A stretch of DNA of 13,895 nucleotides from Nitrospirales bacterium (GTDB taxonomy: Bacteria; Nitrospirota; Nitrospiria; Nitrospirales; UBA8639), in the NCBI GenBank assembly GCA_013817135.1, contig JACDDF010000014.1, positions 1 to 13,895 of the forward strand, given 5' to 3'. The first letter of the stretch is position 1. Each line of letters opens with the position of its first letter. The notes under the pieces are model-generated. The model was given only the letters and a program-made list of their open reading frames with translations, was not told the origin of the DNA and did no database searches. The translations under genes were made by a program, and so were the position numbers. Shown piece by piece: positions 7,462-13,895 of this stretch.

Positions 7462-7644
7462 ATGACGTGCCTCAGATGCAAAGGAACGATGCTGGTTGAA
7501 CGTCAGTACACCAAGGTGTCGCGCCGGTTCAACGCGAAATGTATCAATTGCGGCTTTTGGTTTGATTTAGCAGATGTGTTGCGCTTTTTTAAGCGCGTAT
7601 TGGAAAGCGCCTACAACGGTCAAAAAATCCGTGAAACCCTCTAG
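7462..7644 (+). CDS. 60-residue zinc-ribbon protein
   Basis: Two CxxC knuckles, C3-LR-C6 and C27-IN-C30, form a classic zinc ribbon, with a basic strand between them (QYTKVSRRFNAK) and a helical basic tail (DVLRFFKRVLESAYNGQKIRETL). Such miniproteins usually bind zinc and often nucleic acid or protein partners; no specific role can be assigned. The ribosome site is weak (AGTAGG 11 bases upstream), so the start rests mainly on the first Cys pair lying right after the ATG. Its 3' end plus about 30 bases beyond the stop is repeated, in decayed form, at 8026-8128. That second copy supports this being a real gene that has been partly duplicated. Confidence 0.65.
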   Translation: MTCLRCKGTMLVERQYTKVSRRFNAKCINCGFWFDLADVLRFFKRVLESAYNGQKIRETL

Positions 7645-7673
7645 GCTGTCTTGAAGCCTGCCTCTCTAACTCC
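7575..7673 (+). repeat. Zinc-ribbon gene 3' end, copy 1 of a direct repeat
   Basis: This stretch covers the last 23 codons of the zinc-ribbon gene and about 29 bases past its stop. It aligns by eye along its whole length with 8026-8128 in the same orientation, with shared blocks GCGCTTTTTTA, GCGCGT, TGGAAAGCG, AAAAAATCC and CTCTAGGCT. Confidence 0.75.
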
Positions 7674-7805
7674 TAACTTAGCAGCAACCTGACCACAATT
7701 TCCGGTCTATAGGTATTCCAATAAACTTTTGCTTTGTTCGGAGTGACAAATACATGGTTGCCACCTTATTCCACTAACTGGGAATGAATTGGTTATGCGA
7801 GAAAT

Positions 7806-7853
7806 GCCGGGTTTCGGCCCGGCAGCCGAGATCCTTTTGTTTCGGCAAAAGGA
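7806..7853. repeat. Twin hairpins with identical TTTCGG loops
   Basis: Hairpin 1: GCCGGG (7806-7811), loop TTTCGG, CCCGGC (7818-7823). Hairpin 2: TCCTTTTG (7832-7839), loop TTTCGG, CAAAAGGA (7846-7853). Both stems are perfect (6 and 8 bp), and the six-base loops are the same although the stems differ. No gene overlaps them. This organisation resembles dispersed palindromic extragenic elements. Confidence 0.7.
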
Positions 7854-7865
7854 CCCAAAACCAGT

Positions 7866-7993
7866 GACGCCCCGCCCGGCCTTATTACATTAGGTGAACG
7901 CAAACTACGGGAGCGCGGACCAACTCGCAGGGCTTAGGCAAGGCCAGCCGGTTCATGGGGGCGTCCACCAAAGAGGGCCGGGCGGCAGGCGTC
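7866..7993. repeat. Outer inverted repeat of a putative palindromic element
   Basis: The left arm 7866-7881 (GACGCC then CCGCCCGGCC) is complementary to the right arm 7976-7993 (GGCCGGGCGG, CA, GGCGTC), 16 pairs with a two-base bulge, enclosing about 94 bases. The enclosed sequence is GC-rich and non-coding. With the twin hairpins just to the left it forms one GC-rich block from about 7800 to 8000, clearly different in composition from the AT-richer sequence on either side. It could be a MITE-like or REP-like repeat, or a structured RNA. Confidence 0.6.
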
Positions 7994-8025
7994 GGTGGAA
8001 GAAAGAGGCCATTATCCTGACTTGC

Positions 8026-8098
8026 TGTGCTGCGCTTTTTTAGGCGCGTCCTGGAAAGCGGGGCCCATCAGGGTTAAAAAATCCCTGACACTCTCTAG
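8026..8098 (+). pseudogene. Decayed second copy of the zinc-ribbon gene's 3' end
   Basis: From 8030 the frame reads LRFFRRVLES, closely matching LRFFKRVLES of the zinc-ribbon gene at 7462-7644. It then has one extra codon and a TAA at 8075-8077 exactly where the intact copy has CAA (Gln), continuing KIPDTL and ending in TAG at 8096-8098. The similarity extends past the stop to about 8128. The 5' part with the Cys knuckles is missing; the palindromic element (7806-7993) occupies the space upstream. It is a fragment and not a functional gene. Confidence 0.7.
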
Positions 8099-8199
8099 GC
8101 TTTCCTAAAGCCCGTCTACCCTACCTCCAAACGCGAAAATTCCCAAATTTTTTGGACATCCGCTGTCAGAAATAAAGCCGGCTGCTGGATTTGCGAGGA

Positions 8200-8619
8200 T
8201 TAATATGCCGCTGAGTACTCCAATAATAATTCTATCTCTTTATTATTGGTCGAGATATGGCAAACGAGGGTGTTCTGCAAATCAACCGTAGGATGACACG
8301 CAGTGTTTTTCGAAAACCAAAAAACTTCAGTTAAGAGTTCATTCTCGTGCTATGTCGTCATTACGAACTTAGCTTTCGGTGTGTCGTTATAGTTGAATTA
8401 TTCGAGATTGGCATAATCAACAAAAACGTCCCATGAACTGCATTCTTTACCCCATGCCATCATATACAGACATCCAGACTTTACGAGCCAAGTGCTAACC
8501 AAACATTGCCAGTTTGGGGTCACGGCTTCCTCGATAACAACCACTGAACGGAAGGGCCTTAAATCTGAAATATCGGGTAGGGGCGATTCTGGTTTGAGAT
8601 GCAAATACTTTATTCTCAT
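8200..8619 (-). pseudogene. Pseudogene of a ~139-residue family protein (DUF7684-like), two nonsense codons
   Basis: The frame runs from ATG 8619 to a final TAA at 8200-8202 with no frameshift, but is interrupted by TAA at 8398-8400 and TAG at 8350-8352. The first segment holds PFRSVVVIEEAVTPNW, STWLVKSGCLYMMAWGKECSSW and DYANLE. After the first stop it continues FNYNDTPKAKFVMTT, then the TAG, then HENELLTEVFWFSKNTACHP, TVDLQNTLVCHIS and ELLLEYSAAY. From memory this matches, end to end, a conserved bacterial family I believe is Pfam DUF7684, in which the TAG position is usually Trp (FVMTTWHEDE). TGG to TAG is a single change. The name is recalled and unchecked. The family's function is unknown to me. 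There is no visible Shine-Dalgarno. Confidence 0.72.
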
Positions 8620-8715
8620 ATTTGCACACAAATGGCTATTCCAGTTGTGTCAGGAATATTGCCCGATACTGGAAGACAATCGATACTATTGAATAGTGGC
8701 AAGTAAATAATCGTA

Positions 8716-9327
8716 TTAGCCTTTGGCTAATTCTTTGAGGGTCGTGCGGATGAGGTCTTCGAGTTCGTATCCTTCGTCCAACTTAGCGGTCGCGAGATTC
8801 ATGGCCTTTTTGACTTCGGGGGCGCGGTACCCCAAATTGATGAGGGCCGAGGCGGCCTCTTCTTGGAGAAAGCTGGTAGGTTCCATTGGGGCTGTTGAGG
8901 GTTTGTGAGAATCCGCAATCATGATGCGATTGGTTTTGTCTTTTAACTCCAGGACGATTCGACTCGCCGATTTTTTCCCTACGCCGGGGATGGAACCTAA
9001 GGTTTCAAGATCACCGGTTTCAATGGCTGTACACAAATCTGGGACGGAAAGGGTCGATAATGCACTGAGTGCGAGTTTCGGTCCGACGCCGCTGATGGTG
9101 GTAAGAAGTGAAAAGGCTTGCTTCTCTTCAGTGGTGGAAAACCCAAAGAGTTGAATGGTGTCGTTCCGCAGGTGGGTGGAAACAAAAACTTGGACAGCAG
9201 AATTGATTTCAGGAAGAGTGAAATAGGTAGAAAGGGCTATGAACAGATGATAACCCACGCCCTGCACAGAAATTACGGCATCTTGTGGCGTCTTAGAAGA
9301 GAGGACTCCCGAAAGTGAGGCAATCAT
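8716..9327 (-). CDS. ruvA: Holliday junction branch-migration subunit RuvA
   Basis: RuvA binds four-way DNA junctions as a tetramer and loads the RuvB helicase for branch migration. All three domains are present in 203 residues, the normal length: the OB-fold (1-63, starting MIASLSGVL, with VQGVGYHL at 21-28), two helix-hairpin-helix motifs (SGVGPK at 79-84 and PGVGKK at 114-119), a flexible linker (~135-152), and the C-terminal RuvB-binding domain (~154-203). The ATG at 9327 has no strong Shine-Dalgarno. It lies 116 bases downstream of yebC on the same strand. In many bacteria the order is yebC-ruvC-ruvA-ruvB; here ruvC is not between them and no ruvB follows. The pseudogene lies just downstream. 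Confidence 0.96.
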   Translation of the reverse strand: MIASLSGVLSSKTPQDAVISVQGVGYHLFIALSTYFTLPEINSAVQVFVSTHLRNDTIQLFGFSTTEEKQAFSLLTTISGVGPKLALSALSTLSVPDLCTAIETGDLETLGSIPGVGKKSASRIVLELKDKTNRIMIADSHKPSTAPMEPTSFLQEEAASALINLGYRAPEVKKAMNLATAKLDEGYELEDLIRTTLKELAKG

Positions 9328-9443
9328 ATTTTGGCCAAACTCAGTTGTTCGTCAAAAGTGGAAGGTGACAGTAGAAATCAAGATCGATCATTAAAAAAAC
9401 GGTAAGAGAGAAAGATCGGGAAAATGGAGTGGAATCAAAAAGG

Positions 9444-10199
9444 CTAGGTACTTTCTGCAGCCATTTTCTCCATCAGTTCGTCAGATATCTCAAAATTGGC
9501 ATGGACCTTGGAAACGTCTTCGTTCTCGTCTAGGAGATCCATGAGTTTTAATGCTTGTTCTGCATCTCTGCCTTCAAGTTGAATGTGGTTTTGTGCGAGA
9601 AAGGTCAGCTCGGACAGGCTGGCTTCAATATTGGCCTTCTGTAAGGCTTCCTTGACGGCTTCGAAATTTGCTGGTTCCGAAATGACCTCAAATCCGGTGG
9701 GAGTTTGTTTCACGTCTTCAGCTCCCGCTTCCAGTGCCAGATCGAATAGTTGTTCTTCAGTCACCGCCTGGTTCTCGATGACCAGTAACCCTTTTTTTTG
9801 AAATTGCCAGGCAACTGCGCCGGCTTCAGCCATCGTTCCATTATTTTTTGTGAGAATATTTCGAACTTCGGCTACGGTCCGATTGCGTTTATCGGTCGAA
9901 ATTTCCAGGAGGAGTGCCGTCCCTCCTGGTCCATACCCCTCCAGCATAAACTCTTCGAATTGCATTCCCGGAAGTTCCCCGGTACCTCGCTGAATAGCTC
10001 GTTTGACCGTATCGGCAGGCATATTCACTTCTTTGGATTTGGCAATGGCTTGGCGTAAGGCTGGATTACCGTCTGGGTCGCCGCCGCTACGCGCGGCAAT
10101 GGAAATTTCGCGGATCACGCGCGTGAAGATTTTCCCGCGTTTGGCATCTTGTGCGCCTTTGTGTCGCTTAATTGTTGACCAATGGCTATGTCCACCCAT
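9444..10199 (-). CDS. yebC: YebC/PmpR family protein
   Basis: A cytoplasmic three-domain protein of the TACO1/YebC family. Members are described as transcriptional regulators (PmpR) and, more recently, as factors easing ribosome stalling on proline-rich sequences; which applies here cannot be told from the sequence. The signature start GGHSHWSTIKRHKGAQDAKRGKIF (wrapped by residues 2-25) is diagnostic. GYGPGGTA (88-95) and STDKRNRTVAEVR (101-113) are further family blocks, and the length of 251 residues is normal. ATG 10199 is preceded by a modest GGA about 8 bases upstream. It is probably co-transcribed with ruvA. The 215-base region to fmt is divergent. Confidence 0.95.
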   Translation of the reverse strand: MGGHSHWSTIKRHKGAQDAKRGKIFTRVIREISIAARSGGDPDGNPALRQAIAKSKEVNMPADTVKRAIQRGTGELPGMQFEEFMLEGYGPGGTALLLEISTDKRNRTVAEVRNILTKNNGTMAEAGAVAWQFQKKGLLVIENQAVTEEQLFDLALEAGAEDVKQTPTGFEVISEPANFEAVKEALQKANIEASLSELTFLAQNHIQLEGRDAEQALKLMDLLDENEDVSKVHANFEISDELMEKMAAEST

Positions 10200-10340
10200 G
10201 ATTGCGATCCATTTCCTAAATTTAAGGCGTCAAGGATGTTGAGAGATGCCCCCGCGTGGGCTTCTATCACAGTAATTGAAAGGGAGTCAATGCGCGTGGG
10301 CATAGCAAAAAGAGAGGTTGGAAAAGCAAGCGGGATGTTA

Positions 10341-10370
10341 TTGTCCTGGAGAGTCAGCAAGCTTTATTCT
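10341..10370 (+). promoter_or_regulatory. Weak candidate promoter for fmt
   Basis: TTGTCC (10341-10346) and TATTCT (10365-10370) each match four of six consensus positions, with an 18-base spacer, about 45 bases before the fmt start. This is marginal evidence, and other sites in this AT-richer stretch are possible. Confidence 0.25.
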
Positions 10371-10414
10371 GTTCAATTGATTTTCCTCTTTGTCTGGTGT
10401 TAAGGAAATTAGTC

Positions 10415-11398
10415 ATGCGCATCGTGTTTATGGGAACCCCCACCTTTGCTGTTCCTACGCTTCAGCAGTTATTGAAGACAGAAATATCTGTCGTGGGTGT
10501 CGTGTGTCAGCCTGACCGACCGAGTGGGCGGGGGAAGAAAGTTCAAATGAGCCCGGTAAAGGCGCTTGCATTGTCACAAAATATCCCGGTGGTGCAGCCT
10601 GAAAAAATGAAGTCTCCCCAATTGATGGAGACTCTTCGAACGTGGGACCCTGATCTGGTGGTGGTTGCCGCGTTTGGGCGTATTTTGCCCAAAACCATTC
10701 TTGATCTTCCCTCGAAAGGGTGTCTGAATGTTCATGGGTCCCTTCTCCCGAAGTATCGGGGTGCTGCTCCCATTCAATGGGCCGTGATGCAGGGAGAGGT
10801 AAAGACCGGGGTTACGATCATGCTTATGGACGAAGGGATGGACACGGGGGCCATTCTTCAACAGGAAGTGATTCCTATAGGTCCGGACGAGACTTCAGGA
10901 GAATTAGCTTCACGAATGGCTCAGGTTGGCGGAGCGCTACTGGTCCGGACTCTGCGTGGATGGATTGCTGGCACACTGACCCCTTTGGCTCAAGATAATT
11001 CGGCGGCGACCTTGGCACCAATTTTAACCAAAGAGGATGGATTGATGTCTTGGGGACAACCGGCGCGATGCCTTGCCAATCGTATTCGGGGGCTGTCGCC
11101 ATGGCCTGGCGTGTATACCTTCCTGGAGGGTGCGCGATGGGGAATTTGGAAAGTTCATGTTGAAGAACAAGAACCAGGTATACTGAACACTGATCATGAC
11201 ACTCCTCGGGCCCCGGGAACAATTATTGCCTTCACGAAACAGGCCATTCGCGTCCAGACTGGTCAGGGATGTTTGAATCTTTTGGAAATTCAACCTGAAA
11301 ACAAAAAACGCATGCACGTATCTGACTATTTAGCCGGGCATCGGGTTACGCTCGGCATGACCTTTTCAATGGGGAAGCAAGATGATTGTGCAGTGTAA
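10415..11398 (+). CDS. fmt: Methionyl-tRNA formyltransferase
   Basis: It transfers the formyl group from 10-formyl-tetrahydrofolate to initiator Met-tRNA. With the start at ATG 10415 the product is 327 residues. The catalytic triad is visible: N105 and H107 in NVHGSLLPKYRGAAPIQ (105-121) and D143 in MDEGMDTG (138-145), matching E. coli N106, H108 and D144. The N-terminal MRIVFMGTPTFAVP is typical. The C-terminal OB-fold tRNA-binding domain runs from about residue 205 and includes RIRGLSPWPGVYT. AAGGA lies eight bases before the ATG, which decides this start over an in-frame GTG at 10397. No peptide deformylase gene is adjacent in this window. Confidence 0.96.
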   Translation: MRIVFMGTPTFAVPTLQQLLKTEISVVGVVCQPDRPSGRGKKVQMSPVKALALSQNIPVVQPEKMKSPQLMETLRTWDPDLVVVAAFGRILPKTILDLPSKGCLNVHGSLLPKYRGAAPIQWAVMQGEVKTGVTIMLMDEGMDTGAILQQEVIPIGPDETSGELASRMAQVGGALLVRTLRGWIAGTLTPLAQDNSAATLAPILTKEDGLMSWGQPARCLANRIRGLSPWPGVYTFLEGARWGIWKVHVEEQEPGILNTDHDTPRAPGTIIAFTKQAIRVQTGQGCLNLLEIQPENKKRMHVSDYLAGHRVTLGMTFSMGKQDDCAV

Positions 11399-11491
11399 TC
11401 GTGTGTTTAAAATAAAAAAATGTGTGGCACCGGCAGCCTTCTTGTGTCAGGCGTTTTCGTATGACCCGTTTTGGTGGAAAAGGATCCAATA

Positions 11492-11806
11492 ATGACCGAT
11501 CAATCCTCCGAGTTATTGGCGTATATTCACAGTCAAATCGAGGAAATTAACACCATTCACGCACAGGCGGAGAAGGCCCTCAATGCGGTGCAGGGGAAAG
11601 ACCATGTCACGAAATGGAAAAGAAAGGTAGTTGAAGGTCTGGCGCCCTACGTGAGTGAGGCATATCTTCAACACATTACCAAGGAATGGCTGGAAACCAC
11701 CTATTTTGTGGGCGATGTGTTTGATGAATTAGCCGATGAAGTGGATATGTGTCGCCGGCATCTTAAGAAGTTGCTTAAGGACATTCAGACCACCGGCATC
11801 CCCTGA
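11492..11806 (+). CDS. Unrecognised 104-residue helical protein
   Basis: The family is not recognised. The product is highly helical and charged, with long amphipathic stretches (LAYIHSQIEEINTIHAQAEK, then LETTYFVGDVFDELADEV and RRHLKKLLKDIQ), a single Cys, no signal peptide and no membrane segment. A coiled-coil or helical-bundle fold is plausible. The ATG at 11492 has AAGGA seven bases upstream, which is preferred to a TTG at 11471. It lies between fmt and rsmA on the same strand (93 and 56 bases away), so a role in translation or ribosome assembly is possible by context only. A perfect 6-bp hairpin (GGCATC/GATGCC, 11795-11810) overlaps its stop codon but has no T-tract. Confidence 0.78.
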   Translation: MTDQSSELLAYIHSQIEEINTIHAQAEKALNAVQGKDHVTKWKRKVVEGLAPYVSEAYLQHITKEWLETTYFVGDVFDELADEVDMCRRHLKKLLKDIQTTGIP

Positions 11807-11862
11807 TGCCCTGTCCCTATGAAACACCGGTATGACCCTTCTCATTTTTTTCCTCGCCTCTA

Positions 11863-12678
11863 ATGGCACCGCTTCCTCCTTATCCCCGCAAACGGCTCGG
11901 TCAACATTTCCTTATTGACCCCAATTTACTCCGAAAAATTATCAATCTGGCGGACCTCCAGCCTAATGATTATGTCTGTGAAATTGGACCGGGCGGCGGT
12001 GCATTAACCAGATTGTTGTGCCAATCGGCAAAGCAGGTATTAGCCCTGGAAGTCGATCCCCGTATGGTGGATTTTTTGAAAGAGGAATTTTCGGGGTACT
12101 CGAACCTTGATATAGAAGAACACGATGCGCTTCGTTATCCCTTCGATCAACTACCAGAACCTGCTGTGGTAGTGGCCAATCTGCCCTATAACATTTCAAC
12201 GCCCATTATGTTTCGGTTGTTAGAAGCTCGGCCTAAGATCCGTCGAATGGTCTTAACTGTACAACTGGAAGTCGCGAAGCGGTTAACCGCCAACCCTAAT
12301 ACTAAAGACTATGGAGTGCTCTCGGTTATGGCGCAGCGCTTAGCTGATGTCCGTTTCGGTTTTCCCGTGTCCCGAAAATGCTTTCGCCCCGTTCCTGAGG
12401 TAGATTCCGGAGTGGTACGGTTGGATATTCGTGTTCCTCAGGATTACTCTGCTCAGGAAGCCGATGCGTTTGCTTCGGTGGTACGGGCGGCATTTGGGCA
12501 ACGGCGAAAAACCCTCCTCAACGCACTACGAGGAGCGGGTTTTCCTTTGATCTGCCTGGAAAGGGCTCAAGAGCGTACAGGTATCATGTTAACCAGACGA
12601 GCGGAAACGCTGTCGGTGGGGGAGTTTCAGAATTTAAGTGAAGCGCTCAATGACCCAATGTTTCCTTCCGCTTCTTAA
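11863..12678 (+). CDS. rsmA: 16S rRNA (adenine1518/1519-N6)-dimethyltransferase
   Basis: RsmA (KsgA) dimethylates two adjacent adenines in the 3'-terminal helix of 16S rRNA, a late step in 30S assembly; loss gives kasugamycin resistance in many bacteria. Family motifs are all present in 271 residues: the start KRLGQHFL (10-17), the SAM-binding loop EIGPGGGALT (40-49), the acidic residue E63 in LEVD, the catalytic NLPYN (106-110), and the C-terminal QRRKTLLNAL (213-222). The C-terminal helical domain covers about 195-271. No clear Shine-Dalgarno precedes the ATG, but GQHFL lies the usual short distance inside, so the start is reasonable. Confidence 0.96.
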   Translation: MAPLPPYPRKRLGQHFLIDPNLLRKIINLADLQPNDYVCEIGPGGGALTRLLCQSAKQVLALEVDPRMVDFLKEEFSGYSNLDIEEHDALRYPFDQLPEPAVVVANLPYNISTPIMFRLLEARPKIRRMVLTVQLEVAKRLTANPNTKDYGVLSVMAQRLADVRFGFPVSRKCFRPVPEVDSGVVRLDIRVPQDYSAQEADAFASVVRAAFGQRRKTLLNALRGAGFPLICLERAQERTGIMLTRRAETLSVGEFQNLSEALNDPMFPSAS

Positions 12679-12759
12679 TACCTCCAGGACCTTGAGCCAG
12701 CCTTGTCATATGCGTAAGGGTTGTTTGCTCGATAGAAACACTTATGGTAGGATTTTTTG

Positions 12760-13895
12760 ATGAGTATCTTCCCTAGTTCAAAGAGCAAGCCAACAAAAGA
12801 CCAATCCAAGGGATTTTCTATCTTAACCACACAAGTTGTAGGGATTGTGCTTGCCACCTTGGGCATTCTGGGCCTGCTCAGTATGGCCACTTTTTCTCCA
12901 GCCGATCCGATCCTTTTTGTTGACCACCCTTCCTCAAATTCTGTTCCCGAAAACGCGGTAGGCCCGATTGGGGCTACTCTGGCGTTTTCCCTCTTAACTG
13001 TTGTGGGGGGGGGAGCCTATGTTGTGCCTTTGTTACTTGTTATGTTGGGTTTGAGCGTCTTATGGGGCGAAAAAATTCGTATGACGTCGGGAAGTCTACT
13101 TGGATCGCTGATTGGAGTTCTATCTGTCAGTGCGCTGCTACATCTTCAATTTTCAGCCGGGCCTCAAATTTCCGGGATGGATGTGCTAGGAGTTGGTCAA
13201 GGTGGAGTTGTGGGACAATGGGTGGCGGTCGGACTCGGGTCGTATCTGGCGGTCACCGGTGCCACGATCATGTTAGGGGCACTGTTACTAATTGCTTTTC
13301 TTTTGCTTGTGCCGGTATCGATTGGGCAAGTTGCTCGAACAACCTTGAATCTCGGGGTACGCCTCAAAAGTTCCATGGTGGAGTCGGTGAAAGAGCGAGA
13401 CTGGTGGGCTTCAGATGCCCAACCAAAAATGAATAAATCAATTCGAATTAATCGTCAATTGGCTGCCCGTGGTGGTATTGGCACGATGGTATTGGAAACT
13501 GTGGAACCCAAGTCCAAGTTATCCAAGATGAAAAAAGATGATCTCCCAGCTACAATCGAGATTGCGCCCACTCTCCCCCTCATTGAGGAAGTCGACGACA
13601 CCTTTATCTCTCGCAGGCAAATTTCAAAGTCCTATCAAATGCCATCCCCCGCCGATCTCCTGGATACGCATGCTGTGCGGGCGGCTCATCAGACCGATTC
13701 GGTGTTGAAATCCCAGTCCGAAGTTCTGGTGAACACGTTGGCAAGTTTTGGGATTGAGGGGGGCGTCACGGATGTGCATCCCGGACCGGTGATTACCATG
13801 TATGAGTTTGCTCCCGGTCCCGGCATCAAGGTCGCCCGCATTGTGAATTTGGCTGATGATCTGGCCATGGCCTTAAAAGCCCTAAAAGTTCGGGT
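12760..13895 (+). CDS. ftsK: DNA translocase FtsK (5' part, truncated by window end)
   Basis: FtsK anchors at the division septum and pumps chromosomal DNA toward dif sites for dimer resolution. Only the first 378 residues are in the window. Hydrophobic helices lie at about 19-44, 67-101, 110-132 and 155-188, matching the N-terminal membrane domain of four helices. A charged linker follows (~200-290), then the start of the alpha domain: YQMPSPADLLD (292-302) and VNTLASFGIEGGVTDV with GPVITMYEFAPGPGIKVARI (342-361). The Walker A/B ATPase and gamma domains lie beyond the edge. GTAGGA upstream with a 7-base spacer supports ATG 12760. A run of nine G at 13005-13013 encodes part of the second helix region. 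There is no sign of frameshift. Confidence 0.93.
   Translation, partial: MSIFPSSKSKPTKDQSKGFSILTTQVVGIVLATLGILGLLSMATFSPADPILFVDHPSSNSVPENAVGPIGATLAFSLLTVVGGGAYVVPLLLVMLGLSVLWGEKIRMTSGSLLGSLIGVLSVSALLHLQFSAGPQISGMDVLGVGQGGVVGQWVAVGLGSYLAVTGATIMLGALLLIAFLLLVPVSIGQVARTTLNLGVRLKSSMVESVKERDWWASDAQPKMNKSIRINRQLAARGGIGTMVLETVEPKSKLSKMKKDDLPATIEIAPTLPLIEEVDDTFISRRQISKSYQMPSPADLLDTHAVRAAHQTDSVLKSQSEVLVNTLASFGIEGGVTDVHPGPVITMYEFAPGPGIKVARIVNLADDLAMALKALKVR

Noticed and set aside
7137..7499. A 120-codon plus-strand frame across the small membrane protein and zinc-ribbon gene starts
   Set aside because: It overlaps two better-supported small genes in other frames and reads as a low-quality, Gly/Arg-rich translation.
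8350..8400. Programmed stop-codon readthrough or an alternative genetic code in the 8200-8619 frame
   Set aside because: Two different stop codons (TAA and TAG) are involved and both serve as normal terminators of genes in this window; no recoding signal is visible. Pseudogene decay is simpler.
1..13895. CRISPR array, tRNA or rRNA genes, insertion-sequence transposase, toxin-antitoxin pair
   Set aside because: I looked for regularly spaced repeats, cloverleaf-like sequences and transposase or toxin-like proteins and found none. The repeat element carries no transposase.

Overview
The window looks like an ordinary chromosomal segment of a bacterium with roughly half G+C. It is mostly housekeeping genes, with a short accessory patch in the middle (about 7,000-8,700). 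No ribosomal RNA or other taxonomic marker is present. The impression of a Nitrospira-type organism (phylum Nitrospirota), perhaps a moderate-GC lineage, rests on the style of the proteins and the gene mix, and is inference only.

Layout. Left block (minus strand, 255-3064): a probable transcription unit murJ (lipid II flippase), dtd (D-aminoacyl-tRNA deacylase) and an unrecognised 187-residue protein. Divergent from murJ, behind a good -35/-10 pair, is a membrane-anchored spermidine-synthase-like protein (3264-4805) that lacks residues expected of a true aminopropyltransferase. A gene-poor stretch with two hairpins follows (4806-5230). Next is a 107-residue unknown protein on the minus strand with a near-perfect Shine-Dalgarno. 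Divergent from it is a lipoprotein with a seven-bladed FG-GAP/VCBS propeller (5819-7006), whose promoter argues for a TTG start downstream of the first ATG.

Accessory patch (7,000-8,700): a two-helix membrane miniprotein, a 60-residue zinc-ribbon protein, a palindromic repeat element (about 7806-7993) with two hairpins sharing the same TTTCGG loop and longer outer arms, a decayed second copy of the zinc-ribbon gene's 3' end, and a pseudogene (8200-8619, minus) recognisable across its whole length but broken by two in-frame stop codons. This is the most informative part of the window.

Right block: ruvA and yebC on the minus strand, without ruvC or ruvB beside them. Divergent to the right are fmt (Met-tRNA formyltransferase), an unknown 104-residue helical protein, rsmA (16S rRNA dimethyltransferase) and the 5' part of ftsK, which runs off the end.

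Functionally the conserved genes cover cell-wall precursor export (murJ), translation quality and initiation (dtd, fmt, rsmA), DNA recombination and segregation (ruvA, ftsK) and a YebC-family protein. I did not find a convincing new multi-gene system. The notable signals are the repeat element flanked by zinc-ribbon sequence, the nonsense-broken pseudogene, the atypical spermidine-synthase-like protein and the propeller lipoprotein.
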